Counted from the first letter of the stretch, positions 8,488 through 21,133 are shown. The stretch is 64,000 bases of DNA from Dendrolimus kikuchii (GCA_019925095.2 CM034409.1:9918501-9982500); one strand, 5' to 3'. Notes: generated from the letters alone by a model not told the origin. A program made the numbers and translations.

Positions 8488-9600
8488 ATATAATTTATAC
8501 CTTTTGCTCGCGTTTTAGCTTACGTTAATGTAGATTTTGTCAATACATTCAAGTTTTAATTCTTAGTGTCGCCGCACGATTTACCAAAGAAAGGTCACAC
8601 CGGTCCCAGTCGGGCATAAATCAGTACGCTCGTGCCGGTGTGTACACGCAATATCAATATTGCCTATGACAAACACTCATTGTCAACGGCCAACCGCCAA
8701 TATTCAAAAATTCAAATTCAAAATGCGCAACAAAAAATTATTGTAAAATCGCATAATGTTAAAACATACGCATTTCTCGAGCACAAGGCGCTTCATTGAA
8801 GACTTCTTACGCTTCACTTAGAAATGTCAAAAATAATTGATTCGGAATACCTATTCCTGAATATCCGGAACGCAATCTAACGAAGGTGAAACTAATAGTT
8901 CAAGCAACATATTATAGTAGAATTGGCATTGTCATTTGCGTTGCCATGACGACATATTTGTTATATTGTTATGGTAGCATCAATAAATAAACTCCGAACG
9001 CAATGCCATTTTTGGTTGTATTCGTTTAAACCTTGGGAATAGTACTATGTCCTTTTCTATATCCCTGACAACATATATGCAAAATTTCGTGATGTCTGTT
9101 AAGTAGTTAAGGCGTAAAAGCGTCACAAATAAAGTCACATTCCCATCTATATGTATAAAAATCTTTACAGATCTCTACGTGGAATTTGTCTTTGTCGGAA
9201 CCTAAGTTGTAATAGTACGATCGTACTATAATTTTGCTAATATTAGAACACAAAATGACAGAATATTATGCGTGTCATAATACTAACTTATGATCGAAAT
9301 TGTAGACAGTTCCTACCATATCTAAAATTCAAATACGGGGGACCAATTAGCATACTCTGTGCTGTGAGGTATAACAATTTTCTATCTATAATGCACGAAT
9401 TTGATCGCGGAATTGATTTATAACCAGTACTAATCTAATTTCGCTTGGAATCTACAAACGTCTAATACATATATCAAAGACTGTTGGATGCGGTAATTAA
9501 TATGACTAGAAACCAACTTTTGACAGAATATGTTCAACCGTGGAACATATTGTTGGTTATACATTAATTTTATTATTTTCTGTATAGTTTTTACAACAAA
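8488..9600. other. Intergenic with Helitron-like remnants
   Basis: About 8905-9135 matches, in reverse, the Helitron-like repeat at 53211-53510 (GCAAAATTTCGTGA, GTTGCCATGACGACA). A perfect palindrome ATAGTACGATCGTACTAT lies at about 9211-9228. I recognise nothing else. Confidence 0.4.
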
Positions 9601-9605
9601 CCGTG

Positions 9606-9667
9606 GAAGTTCGCCATTACAAGGGGCGCAGCGACTGAAGCGCTGCCATAGGCCCTCGGCGAACTTC
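9606..9667. repeat. Compact fold-back with nested stem
   Basis: GAAGTTCGCC (9606-9615) pairs perfectly with GGCGAACTTC (9658-9667). Inside, GCAGCG pairs with CGCTGC around the loop ACTGAAG. It is GC-rich against an AT-rich background and lies 14 bp from a Helitron start. Confidence 0.6.
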
Positions 9668-9680
9668 AGTGCTCTGTATA

Positions 9681-9881
9681 TCTATACTAATATTATAAAG
9701 AGGAAAAGTTTGTGAGTTTATGACGTTGTAGGGGGTAATCTCTGGATCTACTAAACCGATTTTACAAATTATTTTACTGTTAGAAAGCTACGTTAACAGG
9801 GAGTGTCACAGGCTATATAACATGACGCTATATATCACGAGAGCGGGACAGAGCGCTGGTGAAACCGCGCCGGGCCGCTAG
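9681..9881 (+). mobile_element. Short Helitron, family H1
   Basis: It starts TCTATACTAATATTATAAAG after host A and ends CTAG (9878-9881) before host T, a perfect A^T target. GC-rich sequence (CCGCGCCGGGCCG) precedes the 3' end. It shares its body (AATCTCTGGATCTACTAAAC) with 26194-26397 on the minus strand and, in part, 27803-27945. Confidence 0.78.
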
Positions 9882-10154
9882 TATAACATATGTATAATTT
9901 ATTGTTTCAATAAAATAACAAATTTTGAAAGGGTGATGTTTTGCTGTTTATTTTTGTTTTCAAAAAATCGGCAAATGCATATGGATATTAAAAGTTTCCG
10001 ACTCTATGTGTTATACATAGCTGTTTATCTCAGATACTACTAAAGCTAGAGAAAATTTAACACACACGTAGAAGGCTTGTTATATATGTAAATATTGTAT
10101 TGAATTTGCGAAAATATTTATTTAATACAAGAAGCGGTCTCCAAACGAAAATAT

Positions 10155-10345
10155 TAAATGTCTCTCTCTTTTCTTTCATTATGTCCCAATTAATGGGGGT
10201 CGGCAGAATATGTCTATTCCTTCCACACTCCTCTATTCTGACATACATCTTCTGTCACACCACAAATCATCATATCATGCTTCACACAATCTATCCATCT
10301 TTTTTTTTTGGTGTTTGTATTTTGTTGGATTGCTGATATCATTCA
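10155..10345 (-). pseudogene. LINE ORF C-terminal relic
   Basis: On the minus strand a broken frame reads DCVKHDMMICGV...NRGVWKE then, after a stop, TYSADP. This resembles the RPRKRWxDxVKxDM...DRxxWKxxxxxADP end of LINE ORF2. A second relic at 53620-53720 (-) reads DWVKDDIMICGV...NRGVCKE. Stops show it is dead. Confidence 0.45.
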
Positions 10346-10905
10346 TAAACATCGACTGACATGGAAAAGAATAAATTTATAAGTTGAAAATTGTCGAGTG
10401 AGGTAACAAATGAAAGGACGTAATGAGTAAATTTATTAAATACTTTTTGCTTATTTTTTTAGTGCAAAGTATTTAAATAATGTCCGTTCCTATTTATCTC
10501 TGTTTTCAGACCAAATAATAAAAAAACCAGATATAATTACTTGACGAAAGGATAAGACGCTTTGATAATTATATTATTGGCATATCCAAAAAATAAATTG
10601 TTGTTGGATTGTACACAGTGGTTTGTGCAAATTCAGCAGTATAGAGTTGGTGGCCCGGGGGATTTCATTTAGCAAATTATAGACGCCTGAATAGTGACTC
10701 CGCACCATAGATCAACACAACATCCATTCGATTTAAAGGAGGGAGACTAGAATACCCTATTATTATTTCCGTATCATACTGAAAATTGAAGCAGATCGAT
10801 AAAATTGATTCGTAATTAAAGTGGGGATAAATATTTAAACGCTGTCTGTGCCTAGTTCCTGTAGAAAGCGAGGTTAAACATTGACCAATAACATGTCCTG
10901 TAATA

Positions 10906-11273
10906 CATACATACATAACTTCACGCCAGTTCTCTTGCGGGGTAGGCACGAATAGCAGAGCGCCATTTAGGCTTATTCTTACACACCTCACTTGCTTCTT
11001 TGACATTCATAACTCTTGTCATGCACGCTCGTCTGTTCTTAAGGCTCCTGACATCACCTTCTGCTAGTACACGATCAATTTGATCATGGAAGGTGTGTCG
11101 TGGCCTTCCACGACTTCTGTATCCATCCACTTTTGCATTGTATAGATATACATACTAAACAGATGTTTAGTCATTCCTTCATCATGCATTCTTTCCACAT
11201 GCCTGAACCACCGAAGCATTCCTTTTCTTACCTTCACCCCGACACTCTCTTTCAGACCAACTCTCTTTCTTAC
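10906..11273 (-). mobile_element. LINE-T tail copy 1 (5'-truncated)
   Basis: This is a minus-strand copy ending in a (TATG)n tail at 10906-10917. It is flanked by the 12-bp duplication TGTCCTGTAATA at 10894-10905 and 11274-11285. It encodes the same ORF2 C-terminus as 58952-59266 (RGRPRHTFHDQIDRVLAEGD...YPARELA), with a frame-disrupting change near 11140. Confidence 0.88.
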
Positions 11274-11285
11274 TGTCCTGTAATA

Positions 11286-12060
11286 AATCTCCTAAAACAA
11301 GATATTGTAGAACACGAAAAACGGTGTTAAAATATGTGAAAGTGACTGGAGCCTGTGCTTATGAAGCAAACGCTTGATGTACATATTTAAGGAATATAAA
11401 GAAAGATATGATTTGTCAGTTAAATTAATTTTTATTTTTGTTCAATATACACCAAATTTTAAATCTTTTATTAATTGCTTCTTATGACGCATGATAATGT
11501 AGATGTAATTACTTAAATATTTAATTTATATTGCATCGAAGTCTAATTTAATGCAGAGCCCAATAATATCGAAAATTTTAAAGTATTTCTTCATTCCGGG
11601 CTTTTGGAGTACATTTATAAAACGTCAGCTTATATATTTAGGTAAACAGACCTATAAGTTATCTATATAAAGAATTAAATGAACAATCCTTCCCATTGCA
11701 ATACAAAATATACGAGTAAACTCAAATCTTTCGAAGTTGAATATTTCATAACAATTTGATCTTAGATTGGACAATAAAATTCGGACCAATACTTTTACAG
11801 ACGTATTTCACCAATCCAATAAGTGTATTTTTAAGATCCATGCCAGTTATTCTCGCATAATTTCGCGAGAGCCAAGGCTTGTTAAACAACCCTTTCATTA
11901 ATAAAACCGTGTTAGAGTTTACATTGAATTTATTGTACGTTTTTTTTGTTGACAAAAATTGGTTTTCTAGTTCTCAGTGAATACGACATTGCTACACCAT
12001 TTAATAGTGCAAATTCATGGAGTCTAATTTATAGTTAACATTGTCTTGTTATTTCATTTA
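11286..12060. other. AT-rich intergenic
   Basis: No coding, RNA or repeat signal is recognised. Short ORFs here look random. Confidence 0.4.
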
Positions 12061-12074
12061 TACTCGTGTGCTTT

Positions 12075-12290
12075 TGGGGTCGAGACCCTGGTACCATGCG
12101 GGCCTGAGGCGCATAAACTTTACGAGACGTAGCCAAAGGTCTGGTGGATTAATCACGTGACCAAAAGACTGGTGTATACCTCGGGCAACATAGTAGCGTT
12201 GCCATTCAGCGAGGTAACGTGACCGGTCTTTTCAGCACATTTTCTAACTAATAACAATCTGGTGCTAGATCTTATTTAATTTTAATTTGT
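12075..12290 (+). pseudogene. Degraded copy of the IQRG-type coding relic
   Basis: CGAGACCCTGG, CATAAACTTTACGAGACGTA, ATACCTCGG and TCTGGTGCTAGATCTT align with the intact-frame relic at 57470-57660 (HKVYRNLAK...DRCLALDF) but with frameshifts and stops. GTCTGCCC and GGGCAGAC, an inverted pair, lie downstream at 12380-12421. Confidence 0.4.
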
Positions 12291-12540
12291 ACATATAGTT
12301 TAATTTAAAGTATAGTTTTACTTACTTGAATTTATAACAAGTTACATATTTAATAACGATAATAATAAATTTCATAACGTCTGCCCATTTTTCCATGTTC
12401 CCCGATCATTGCGACGGGCAGACGCCATAGTCCCCATATTCCCAGACCCCTAGTACCATTAGCAGTTCACCACAATAGCCCGGTACTTTTTGTCCTCATT
12501 TCCCACAATAGTCCTACACTGGCCGGGGCTTGTCCTTGGG

Positions 12541-13451
12541 TGCATTACTATATAGTGTAATTGGAGCTAAATTGGAGCTGGAAACGCTTTGCTTGCATGT
12601 GCAAATGATATTCTACTCTATTCTACACTTCCAACTCGTTTCCCATATTGAAAATCTGGTTTTCAAAGGATACTTAATTACAATATGGCTTAAATTATTT
12701 TTTAGTTTTTGCAATTTGGCCTGTAAATTAAGATTTATTATTAGCTTACTTGTATTTGCTGTTATAAATTGTACAGAATTTTAATGTATTGTGTAAAGCT
12801 ATGTGATTACATGAATAAATAAATCCTGTATTTGTCCACATTATCAAAAGTATTTTATAATAATTGTTACCATTTTTCAAATTCAAGTATTGGGCAGCAA
12901 AGTTGAAGGTCAAAATACTTGTTATGAAAACGGCTGCTTATATACGCAAAGGCATTATTAATATTAAAATAACATTTATGAAACTTTCTTCACCTCTTAC
13001 GTGATTTACAGTATAATTTATATCTATGATATTATTTTTTGGCTTTCTTAACCAACCGCTTTAAGAATAATCCACTGTACTCGCTTTGTTGCATGCATAT
13101 TTGTAAGCTATCTTACAAGAATTCATGCAACTAAAACCTGTTTACATGTTTTACCTGATTTTCTGTTAGCTCAGCCATACACTTGAAACCTTTGCTCACG
13201 TAACGCCTCGAAGGCTAAGCATGCACTGCAATTGTTATTGCTGGACTTATCTTTTCACAACTGAGTCCGGTACTGATAAATCGTAGTGTAGGCTTAGCCT
13301 GGGAAGTTTGTTGTTTACGAGGATAAAACTTTCAAGACTTAGGCTGGGTTTACATCAGTATTATATTTATCACCTGGGAGACATTTTTGTAATTGTAGTA
13401 GTGTATATACATACAATGACTAAAACCGAGAAAAGTTACTCTATGCTACCT
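12541..13451. other. Intergenic, nothing recognised
   Basis: The sequence is AT-rich. The 84-aa frame at 12530-12784 is hydrophobic, lacks homologous repeats in the window and has no recognisable domain. I do not call it a gene. Confidence 0.35.
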
Positions 13452-13741
13452 TTTAATCCGTGCAGGAGAAAGAATACAATTTCCTGCGGCCGGGCGGCCT
13501 GTCTTAAAAGGCGACAAAACAACCCACAGCCAGGTGGTGGGGTGTTTGCACGACTGGATGGCGACCAACCCTGGTATAGAGTATGCCGTCATAACAACCT
13601 TAAGTTGTGTTCCGGCATTAGTGACCAGGTTCCAGTCTCCCTTAAGTATTTGTAACACCTTTAATGTCCATAGGTGATGGTAACCGCTTTCCATCAAGGG
13701 GGCCGTCTGCCAATCTGCTGAACTCCTGCAATAAAAAAAAA
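13452..13741 (+). repeat. SINE-like repeat family 2, full copy
   Basis: It begins near ATCCGTGCAGG, contains CAATTTCCTGCGGCCGGGCG and AGGCGACAAAACAACCCACA, and ends CTGAACTCCTGCAATAAAAA. Other copies: 20518-20628 (5'-truncated), 21474-21786 (-), 30941-31255 (-), 41068-41272, 47626-47690 (- fragment), 54451-54700, 54870-55146 (-) and 60963-61277. The A-rich 3' end indicates retroposition. No A/B box was identified. Confidence 0.75.
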
Positions 13742-15535
13742 TTGCTAGCTACCATGTGCCTCACACACTCAACACCACAACACTACTATAAATAAAAATA
13801 CATCGACAGTGACTTTCTGTGAATCTCAGATCATTGTTACCGCAGACGACAAAATAGACGGAAGTCAGCATAAAAATTTCGCATGTCACATAAAAATATC
13901 GTGAAAACTTTATTAGTTTTGATCGAATGCACAAAATGGTCCATATTTTTTTATTTCGTTATCAGTAACTTGGTTTGACGGTTGTGTTTTATGACTGAAC
14001 ATCGGGAGGGGATGTAAGTAACATATTTTATGACGTTTGAATATTGTGATAAAGTGAGTAATGGGACATAGAGCCGAATTTGGATATGCAGTTTAGGCAA
14101 ATGTTAAATATATGTTAGGGTTTAGGTTTAAAGGTTATAGGGCTTAGTAGCCAAATAACAAAATGGAATTTCTAATATTCCTGTAGAAACATAATTTTTG
14201 GAATGGAGCTCTTTTACACGGCTTAGAGGGAACAGGCAGAAATCGTCATGTAAGGAAAAAGTATTATGTCCAGGCGACCGTTCTTTTTGTACAATTTCGA
14301 ACTTTAATACAGACAAAAGATCTCAAATAATATTAAGTGTAACATACAATGTTTTGAAATTAGAAGTCCTTGTCGCTGCCCTTGTTCAGCCGCATTCTAA
14401 CTTCGCTCCTGACGGGGGTCCCCCGACCGCACAATTTCTTTATATTGTTTTGCAATTCACCATAATGATGTGTTTGTTCCGAGTGGCATAAATGCACACT
14501 CCAAACTCGACGCGAACCAAGTTTCACTGGTACAACTAGTATTGAATATACATAAATAACCGACACTGTCTAAATACATAAACAATTATTTAAATAATAA
14601 GAATATGCTTATTAGTCAACATAATTGTGATGATACATTTCGACACCGTATTATATTCAGAATGCATCTTGCGACAAGATACAATAGTCATAACGAAACT
14701 AACAGCAAGTTTGAACAGTCTCAACTTGTCTTTATTGTGCTGAGTTAGTGTGGGGTTTTAGCCCAAGTCAAGAAAGTTAGCTAAATAAAATTAATTTTAA
14801 GAAAAAAAGAAAATATTTTTAGGGCGAGTTAAAAAGTAATAAATATAATAATCAATTATGGTCTCCTAACCTAAACAAGCCCATGCTCAGCAAAATGCTA
14901 GTTCCACAACTGTTTAGAGCCCTGTACCCATTTTGACAAAAATAGAATTCTTATTTTTATAAGTTTTCGTTCATCCATCTATCCATTGTCTTGGTATAAT
15001 GCGTATATAACGGTTTTCATTAACAGAAATTGCTTTGAATGAGATTCAAAGAAACAAATCCAAACTACTGACGTCTTTGGTAGATAGCATAGAAATACTC
15101 AATACTTTTTTTACACTTGATTAGGTTGATTCCCATTTCAGACATGTGGTTTCCTAAAAATCTTTAAATACAGCTTAATTTATTTTTGAAAATAATGTGG
15201 TATTTAAGTAGAATTTGTTATCATCAATATTTAGGCTACTTTCCTTCATACCGCATCATTCAATTTACATTAGTGTTTTCTATATATTATGACGCCTTGA
15301 TCTTTCTCTAGGCCGTATAGAAATTACAAACAAGAATAAAAATAACTTCAAACAAAATTAATAAATACGCCAAATTAAAAACGTACTAGGCAGCTAAGTC
15401 GCAGCAGCCAGGACACCAAATGTAGCTGTTAAGAAATTTTATATGATCATATGGCTTGTTTTAAGAGTTATTTCTACGCTACAAGAAAATGTATTGGCTT
15501 CTCGCAAGAAATTTTGTTGTGTTAATCTATAAATA
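13742..15535. other. AT-rich intergenic
   Basis: No recognisable gene or element was found. The ORFs at 14128-14566 overlap on both strands and lack family motifs. Confidence 0.35.
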
Positions 15536-16093
15536 TAAAAATGAATTCCTATTTCCTTTGGTCACGATTTCGCTAATTCTTTTTTAGTTGTGTTTATTAT
15601 TGTCAGGAGAAGGTTCTTGTGAAAGAAAAAATTAAGAAAATTGCGCGGAGAATTAAAAAATTTAAGAATACTTAACCACCATATAAAATAATTTCTAATC
15701 TAACCTTAGCGCTTTGGCCAATATAAACTTTTTAATGCAACCTTATGACGTTTGACATAGAATATCGTTTAAAATAGATACTTCGGTCGGAGTTATTTTA
15801 TTGATAAAATACATGTAAAATAATTAGTTTAACTGTAATCGGGTTCCAATATTTAGGTGAAATTATTTTTGTGTGTGTTCAAGTGGGTCCCGGGATGGTA
15901 TAGATTTAAATTTAAACCAGGTAGATGGCGCTGTAATCGGGTTCCAATATTTAGGACCTATTCTGGTGTTTTTATTTATTAAAGTGGATTCGATGATGTT
16001 TTAAATTAACTATTGTTGCCGGAAAATGTCGCTGCAATCGGGTTCTAGATTTTTATTTCTAAGGGCAGGACAACGTCTGCCGGGTACAACTAG
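15536..16093 (+). mobile_element. Helitron, family H2
   Basis: It starts TCTATAAATATAAAAATG after host A. The 3' hairpin GGCAG-GACAACGT-CTGCC (16064-16081) is followed by CTAG at 16090-16093 and then T. A related copy lies at 23426-24076, and minus-strand elements with the same 3' hairpin at 40343, 60034 and 60676. An internal direct repeat, GTAATCGGGTTCCAATATTT, occurs twice. Confidence 0.75.
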
Positions 16094-16271
16094 TCTTATA
16101 TATAAAAAATCAATTACTGTTCGTTACTCTCGCTAAAACTCGAGAACGGCTGGACAGATTTGCATAATTTTGGTTTTGACTTATTTGTGGAAGTCCAGGG
16201 AAGGTTTAAAAGGTGAGTAGATATAAAAAAAAATGATTCTGAGGCGGTACAAAGTTACCCAGGTCAGCTAG
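16094..16271 (+). mobile_element. Second Helitron abutting the first
   Basis: TC at 16094-16095 (TCTTATATATAAAAAATCAA) begins immediately after the CTAG of the preceding element. It ends CAGGTCAGCTAG (CTAG 16268-16271) followed by T. The zero gap suggests a head-to-tail arrangement or insertion exactly at the end of the first element. An inverted pair TCTATACAAAC/GTTTGTATAGA follows at 16288-16320. Confidence 0.6.
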
Positions 16272-16606
16272 TATTAAATAAAATATTTCTATACAAACAA
16301 TTAGGATTTGTTTGTATAGACTCTGTGACTATGAGACATAGATATAGACATACAGCTATAAGACTACACCAAGACTACCAGCGTAAATATAATATAGTGT
16401 AAAGGTTCTTCAACTGAGATATTTTTATCATCTAACAAAACGTGGAAGTCATCTAGATTTTGTGCGCGCGTTGCAAATTATGATGTAATTTTTATGACGA
16501 GTCGAATAGCGTAAATTATTGTTTAAACAGTCATTAAAATAATTTCTCTTATAATGCTTTAAAGTTATCATGACAACATGGTATTTAAACGCCCGAAGTT
16601 TTATAT

Positions 16607-17077
16607 TGTTACGATCGAGGTGCCGACAAAGGCAAATTCACACCTGCGTGTAAATTGAAAACACATTTTATTACCTTTTCGGCATTTTTACTTCTTCTGT
16701 TTACTTTGTGTTTAAAATTTGTGATTAGAAAAACAGCCCATTGTGTATTGAAATCTTTTATGGCAGTCATTAGCCAGGTGTGATTCTAGGAAATTCGGTC
16801 ACGCGGTCGAGCAGACATATTGCATCCGGGCAGTATAAAGCAATGCCTTGATTGATGGACGAGGCAGTCGAGCGATAACCACAAGCGGAGCAAGACTTGT
16901 GTACATTCGGTAAATTATTTAGTGACGGACTTTGCACGTGTTATTGAATCGTGCTTTACGTTTGGACTGGTTGTGTGTCAGCTATATTTGTACCAATGTT
17001 ATACGTGCTTGTATAGTTCTCATAAATTCTATAGTAATTCCAATGGCATTTTAATTCGAGTCCTGCAACTCGTAACA
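16607..17077 (+). mobile_element. Solo LTR, family TGTTAC (copy B)
   Basis: TGTTAC...GTAACA ends are flanked by ATAT at 16603-16606 and 17078-17081. It carries CAGTATAAAGCAATG, the same TATA position as copies A and C. Confidence 0.82.
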
Positions 17078-17159
17078 ATATGAACATCGTTTCGATAATA
17101 ATTGGATCTCACTGGCGGCCTTGTGGTGGTCGCTTAGTGGGTTTTTAAATTTATGCTTC

Positions 17160-17425
17160 TTGTTAAAGTCAAGGTAGCTCAATGGTTGAAAGGTTGAGTC
17201 TTAAACTCCCGTTTCAAGTGCCGTGGGTTCCAATCCTGGCCGCAAAGCATGCTCCACTTAGGGTGATGTGCATATGGTTACAATCACCACTATCTGATCA
17301 CAGTCAGTACATAGTAATGAAACGTGTACATCAAGATAGCTGATAATATGTCAAACCCGCCAATCTGTCTTGAATAAACATGGCGGGTAAACTGCTCGTT
17401 CCCATAAAAATTCAGAGATCTGATC
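17160..17425 (+). repeat. tRNA-derived SINE
   Basis: An A-box-like TAGCTCAATGG (17175-17185) and B-box-like GGTTCCAATCC (17226-17236) are spaced as in a tRNA. They are followed by a SINE body with CATGGCGGGTAAACTG. It is too diverged and lacks a cloverleaf fit, so it is not a tRNA gene. Confidence 0.55.
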
Positions 17426-17429
17426 CCAG

Positions 17430-19300
17430 TAGGGTTTATGGGCAATTATTATAACAATTTTATTTTTTCTCCGCCAGTAGCTTATAACATATCCCACAAA
17501 AATGAGCAAGAACAGTGGATTTGCTTTATTATCATTGCGGAATGGAGTCCATGTTGGACTGTAATTAAATGTAGCGGATTCGGATCCGTCGACAAGAGGA
17601 TTACGTTATTCAATATCCACTTCATGAACAACTATTACCAGTCCATGCGCCTGTTGATTGGTATTGATGTATATAAATATATAGAATTTACCATTCCTAT
17701 TGTTTAGAGATCCGTAAACATTTTGACAAAAACAGAATAGTTACTTTTTTGTAATGACCGTCCGTCTGTACGTCATCGTTTCTCTCGCACGTCACAGTCT
17801 TTAGCTTAGATACTACTGGGTATATATTAAGAGCTTGTTCTTCCAAAGGTTACCTGAAAAAGATTGCTTTAAGCAATAAAGCCACCCTTTGAACAATCTT
17901 ATAATTTAAGAGAATAATAGCAGCGCACATTCCATTACTGGGCTCGGGCTTCCCACTATCGGGGAACGGAAAGTATACCCGCCACGCTTGTCCAAGGCGA
18001 CTTGGCAGGTTTGATACATCGGATATCTCGATGTGTAAGTTTCATGACGATATTTTACTTTATAGGAGCTGCATACGTCTAGTCATCGCAGCGGACAACG
18101 AATTACTGACTAGCGCAGCGCGGGAGCGCAGATATTAATAGTTGCTGTATCTCGCTCGAACATCATCTGTCCCGCTCACACACTGTGCTATACATTGTAC
18201 TAGCAGTACGACTTGGTAATATTACTTTAACTTAAGGTTACCGTTTGCAAAATAAATCAGTTCACATCAGCACTTGACAGTGAATACTACTCTCTGCCAT
18301 CTGAAGTATTGTTTAATACCTAATTCTCGCTGCTACAACTTCACCGTTGTTAGCACGTGCTAATTGTAACAGTATGCACATTAGGTCAGAAAATTGCCTA
18401 AGTGGTGCATGCGTTCTGGCTACGATACTAAACCATGACCTTTAAGTTTGAGACGCCTGAGCTACACATTACACAACTACGAATTCTTAAGACAATAAAG
18501 CGTGTTAATTTTATGAAATAAATTTCTCATATTTAATAAATTATAGCACTCTACTATCTTTGGATAAAATATATTTCTTTAGGCTTTAAGCACGTTCAAA
18601 ATAGATTTATATTTTGTGGTAGTGTAGCGCAGGCTTCAGTCACTCCCGGCCCACTAAGCCGCTGCGTCTATCAATTCTCCTCGCCCGATTAATTCGGTCA
18701 CGACCACAATTTGTCTACGTCACCACTGTCTTACTGTAGAAAGAATCTTAACGCAACGACGGTTACAAATGTTTTGCTTACTTATCTACTTCAATGTTTT
18801 AGTATCATTTTCTTCTTAAATTATAATTAGCAACTTGAAGTTATCCGTGACTTCATTCGTATTATTAGGGTTTGATAGTCATTTTGGTCAGAACGGAATG
18901 GTTTTCAAATTGACATGGACATTCGGCATTTACATCTGTCTATTTTTTTTTCTTTTTTGAGGTTAAATCCTTTTAAGGGCTCCTTCCCCATGGCTCGAGG
19001 ATTTATATTGAGTTAGTGTAGGACTTACAGGGTCGCTAGGTGAGAATACTCACTAAAACATACGTTCCTTTTAGCATCTCTTGGCCTGGCTGTGGTTTTC
19101 CTTGCGAATTCCTCTTCAGTTCGGATGGGCTGGTCTGACCAGTTATTAGCCAGAGGTTGTGCCACCCCGTCCTGTCTCTGTTGTCGCTCCTAATGGGTTA
19201 TCTAACGTATTCTGTCTCTCACTAGGACAATCGACGTCTATACGCCTGATCTGTGTGTGTCTATTCACATGATCAACTCAGTCTATAATGATGAAACTTG
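17430..19300. other. Intergenic; scattered SINE-like pieces
   Basis: A fragment at about 18383-18440 (GGTCAGAAAATTGC, GTGCATGCGTTCTGGC) matches the SINE at 41286-41385. The stretch at 18960-19260 is more GC-rich and looks like a decayed repeat, but I cannot assign it. The 89-aa frame at 17438-17707 has no recognisable domain. Confidence 0.35.
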
Positions 19301-19304
19301 ATGG

Positions 19305-19470
19305 TGTTTGTGGTTGAGTTGGCTAAGCCTTTGACGGTCTATCTTACTACAGCACAAGGGTGGGGGTTTAATTTCTGGCATGGTAAATTTCGTAAGCGAA
19401 CATTCCGTTATTTGCTATGGTCTGGGCGTCTGGGATTGGCAACTGAGCGATCAGTTGTATATTACCAATA
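19305..19470 (+). repeat. tRNA-derived SINE family 1, diverged copy
   Basis: A box-like TGGTTGAGTTGGCTAAGCC, then GTCTGGGATTGGC and GTTGTATATTACC, parallels the copy at 27010-27240. The B box is decayed. Confidence 0.5.
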
Positions 19471-19496
19471 ATAGTGTATTTGTCTGTCGAATATCT

Positions 19497-19690
19497 TTAT
19501 ATATATATATAACTCTTCTGTACGTGTGTATGTGACAGAACTCCTTCTAATCGGCCGGACTGATTTTGATGAAATTTTTGTGTGTGTGTTCAGGTGGATT
19601 CAAGAATGGTTTCAATCTCAATTGGATCCCGTAAGTGGCGCTGGAATTAGGTTATAGATTTAATGTTTTTGCTGGGACCGATACTTAATG
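19497..19690 (+). mobile_element. Helitron-like fragment, H2-related
   Basis: It starts near TCTTTATATATATATATAAC and contains TCGGCCGGACTGATTTTGAT and GTGTGTTCAGGTGGATTC, related to 15536-16093. The 3' CTAG end is not found. A reverse relative lies at 20330-20520. Confidence 0.5.
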
Positions 19691-20160
19691 TATAAACAAA
19701 TGAAATGGAATGCACAAAAACGAAGATTAAGAGTAACTGCTGTATTATAATTCGTGTAAAATTGTGTTATTTAAAAGTATATTCTTTGAATTACACGTTT
19801 CCTTTTCGCAACTTATATATCCCGCATCTAACAAATAAAGCTGCTCATTGTAGCAGTCTAAACCCCATTCTTGCCCTTCAATAAACAAAACCAGATGAGC
19901 AAAATCGGATCTTCAGAATCGCATTGAAGAAGATCAATCCTACCCTTATCAAACAGAATACGTCTTGCATCACGTAGCATTGTAAGGAAAATTTAGCATA
20001 ACAAAAGTTTAGCCTTATATTACATCTACACTCAGCAATATTAATTTTAAGAGTAGTTAAATTTTATTTTAAGAGAAAGAAAGAAATAATTATTATAAAT
20101 TTTCCGGGAAGCGAAGGTACAAAAAAAATATAGCTCAAACCATAATATGGGCCAAGCAGT
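19691..20160. other. AT-rich intergenic
   Basis: Nothing recognised. Confidence 0.35.
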
Positions 20161-20164
20161 CCTT

Positions 20165-20628
20165 ATCTTTTCATCTTGATGACAGCTCTTAGGGCCGGTT
20201 AGATCGGTGTGATACTACGCTCTTACAGAATAACGGTGAGAAACGGTTAGCTTTGTGCCAATCGTGTTTCCCACAGTGAGTGAGCGATCCGATAGCCCGC
20301 TTCTCAAAAATTTGCAGAAAAAGAAATTTTAAATACTACTACCGGTCCCAACAGATGTTGAAGTTGAAAACATAATTTAGAACCCGACTGCAGCGCCACC
20401 TACTGGGTCCAATTGTAAATCTAAACCATCCGGGGACTCACTTGAACGCACACAAAAAAATAATCAAGACTGATTCAGGGGTTTAGAAGGAGTTTAGTGA
20501 TATACACACTAACGACTGTCGTAAGAGGCGACAAAAGCACTCCACAGCTAGGTGGTAAGATATTTTCCCGTCCTGCTTTCCATCAGGTGAGCCGTCTGCC
20601 TCTCTGCTGAACCCGTGCAATAAAAAAA
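20165..20628. repeat. Mosaic of three repeat fragments
   Basis: 20165-20290 matches the repeat at 10-130. 20330-20517 is a minus-strand H2-type Helitron piece (AGAACCCGACTGCAGCGCC). 20518-20628 is a 5'-truncated SINE 2 beginning GACTGTCGTAAGAGGCGAC and ending GCAATAAAAAA. Confidence 0.55.
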
Positions 20629-21133
20629 AGTAACATTATAATTTTATAATTGAGGTCAATGTAATATCAATTAATATAAAAACTATCGTATCTTGTAAGT
20701 TGGACCTAATTACACATAAGAATAATTCAAAATTTCCTCAACATTATTTTGATTTAGTATTTTCGGAGATCCCAGACATATATCGTGACACGAGATGTTT
20801 TATATATTTACATTAAACAACAACAATATCGTTACTGGCATCATCCCTATTAAACCACAGCTCGTCAAGCGTTGTAACTTAATGAGTTATCACGCGTCCG
20901 TCCGTGCCACTGAATGCATTAAGCGTTAAATACCACGGTTTGCTTAACCGACGTACCTACTTTTGTGACCCATATTTTCAAATTTCTAAGTTGACGTTTT
21001 GAGACAAGTTCTTAGGAAGGACGACCTACTACACAATTATTTTGTTGTTGTTGCGAAGTGGAAATAGGAAGGAGACGGCGACTTTTGGGCCAAAGATGAG
21101 ATAATGTAACGAGTTGGGATATTGCTTAAAAAT

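Noticed and set aside
12530..12784. 84-aa hydrophobic ORF as a membrane protein gene
   Set aside because: AT-rich composition alone yields Leu/Phe/Ile-rich frames. There is no start context, no repeat or family support and no nearby polyadenylation pattern specific to it.
17160..17240. Possible tRNA gene
   Set aside because: A- and B-box-like motifs are present, but the acceptor stem and anticodon arm do not fold convincingly and SINE body sequence follows.
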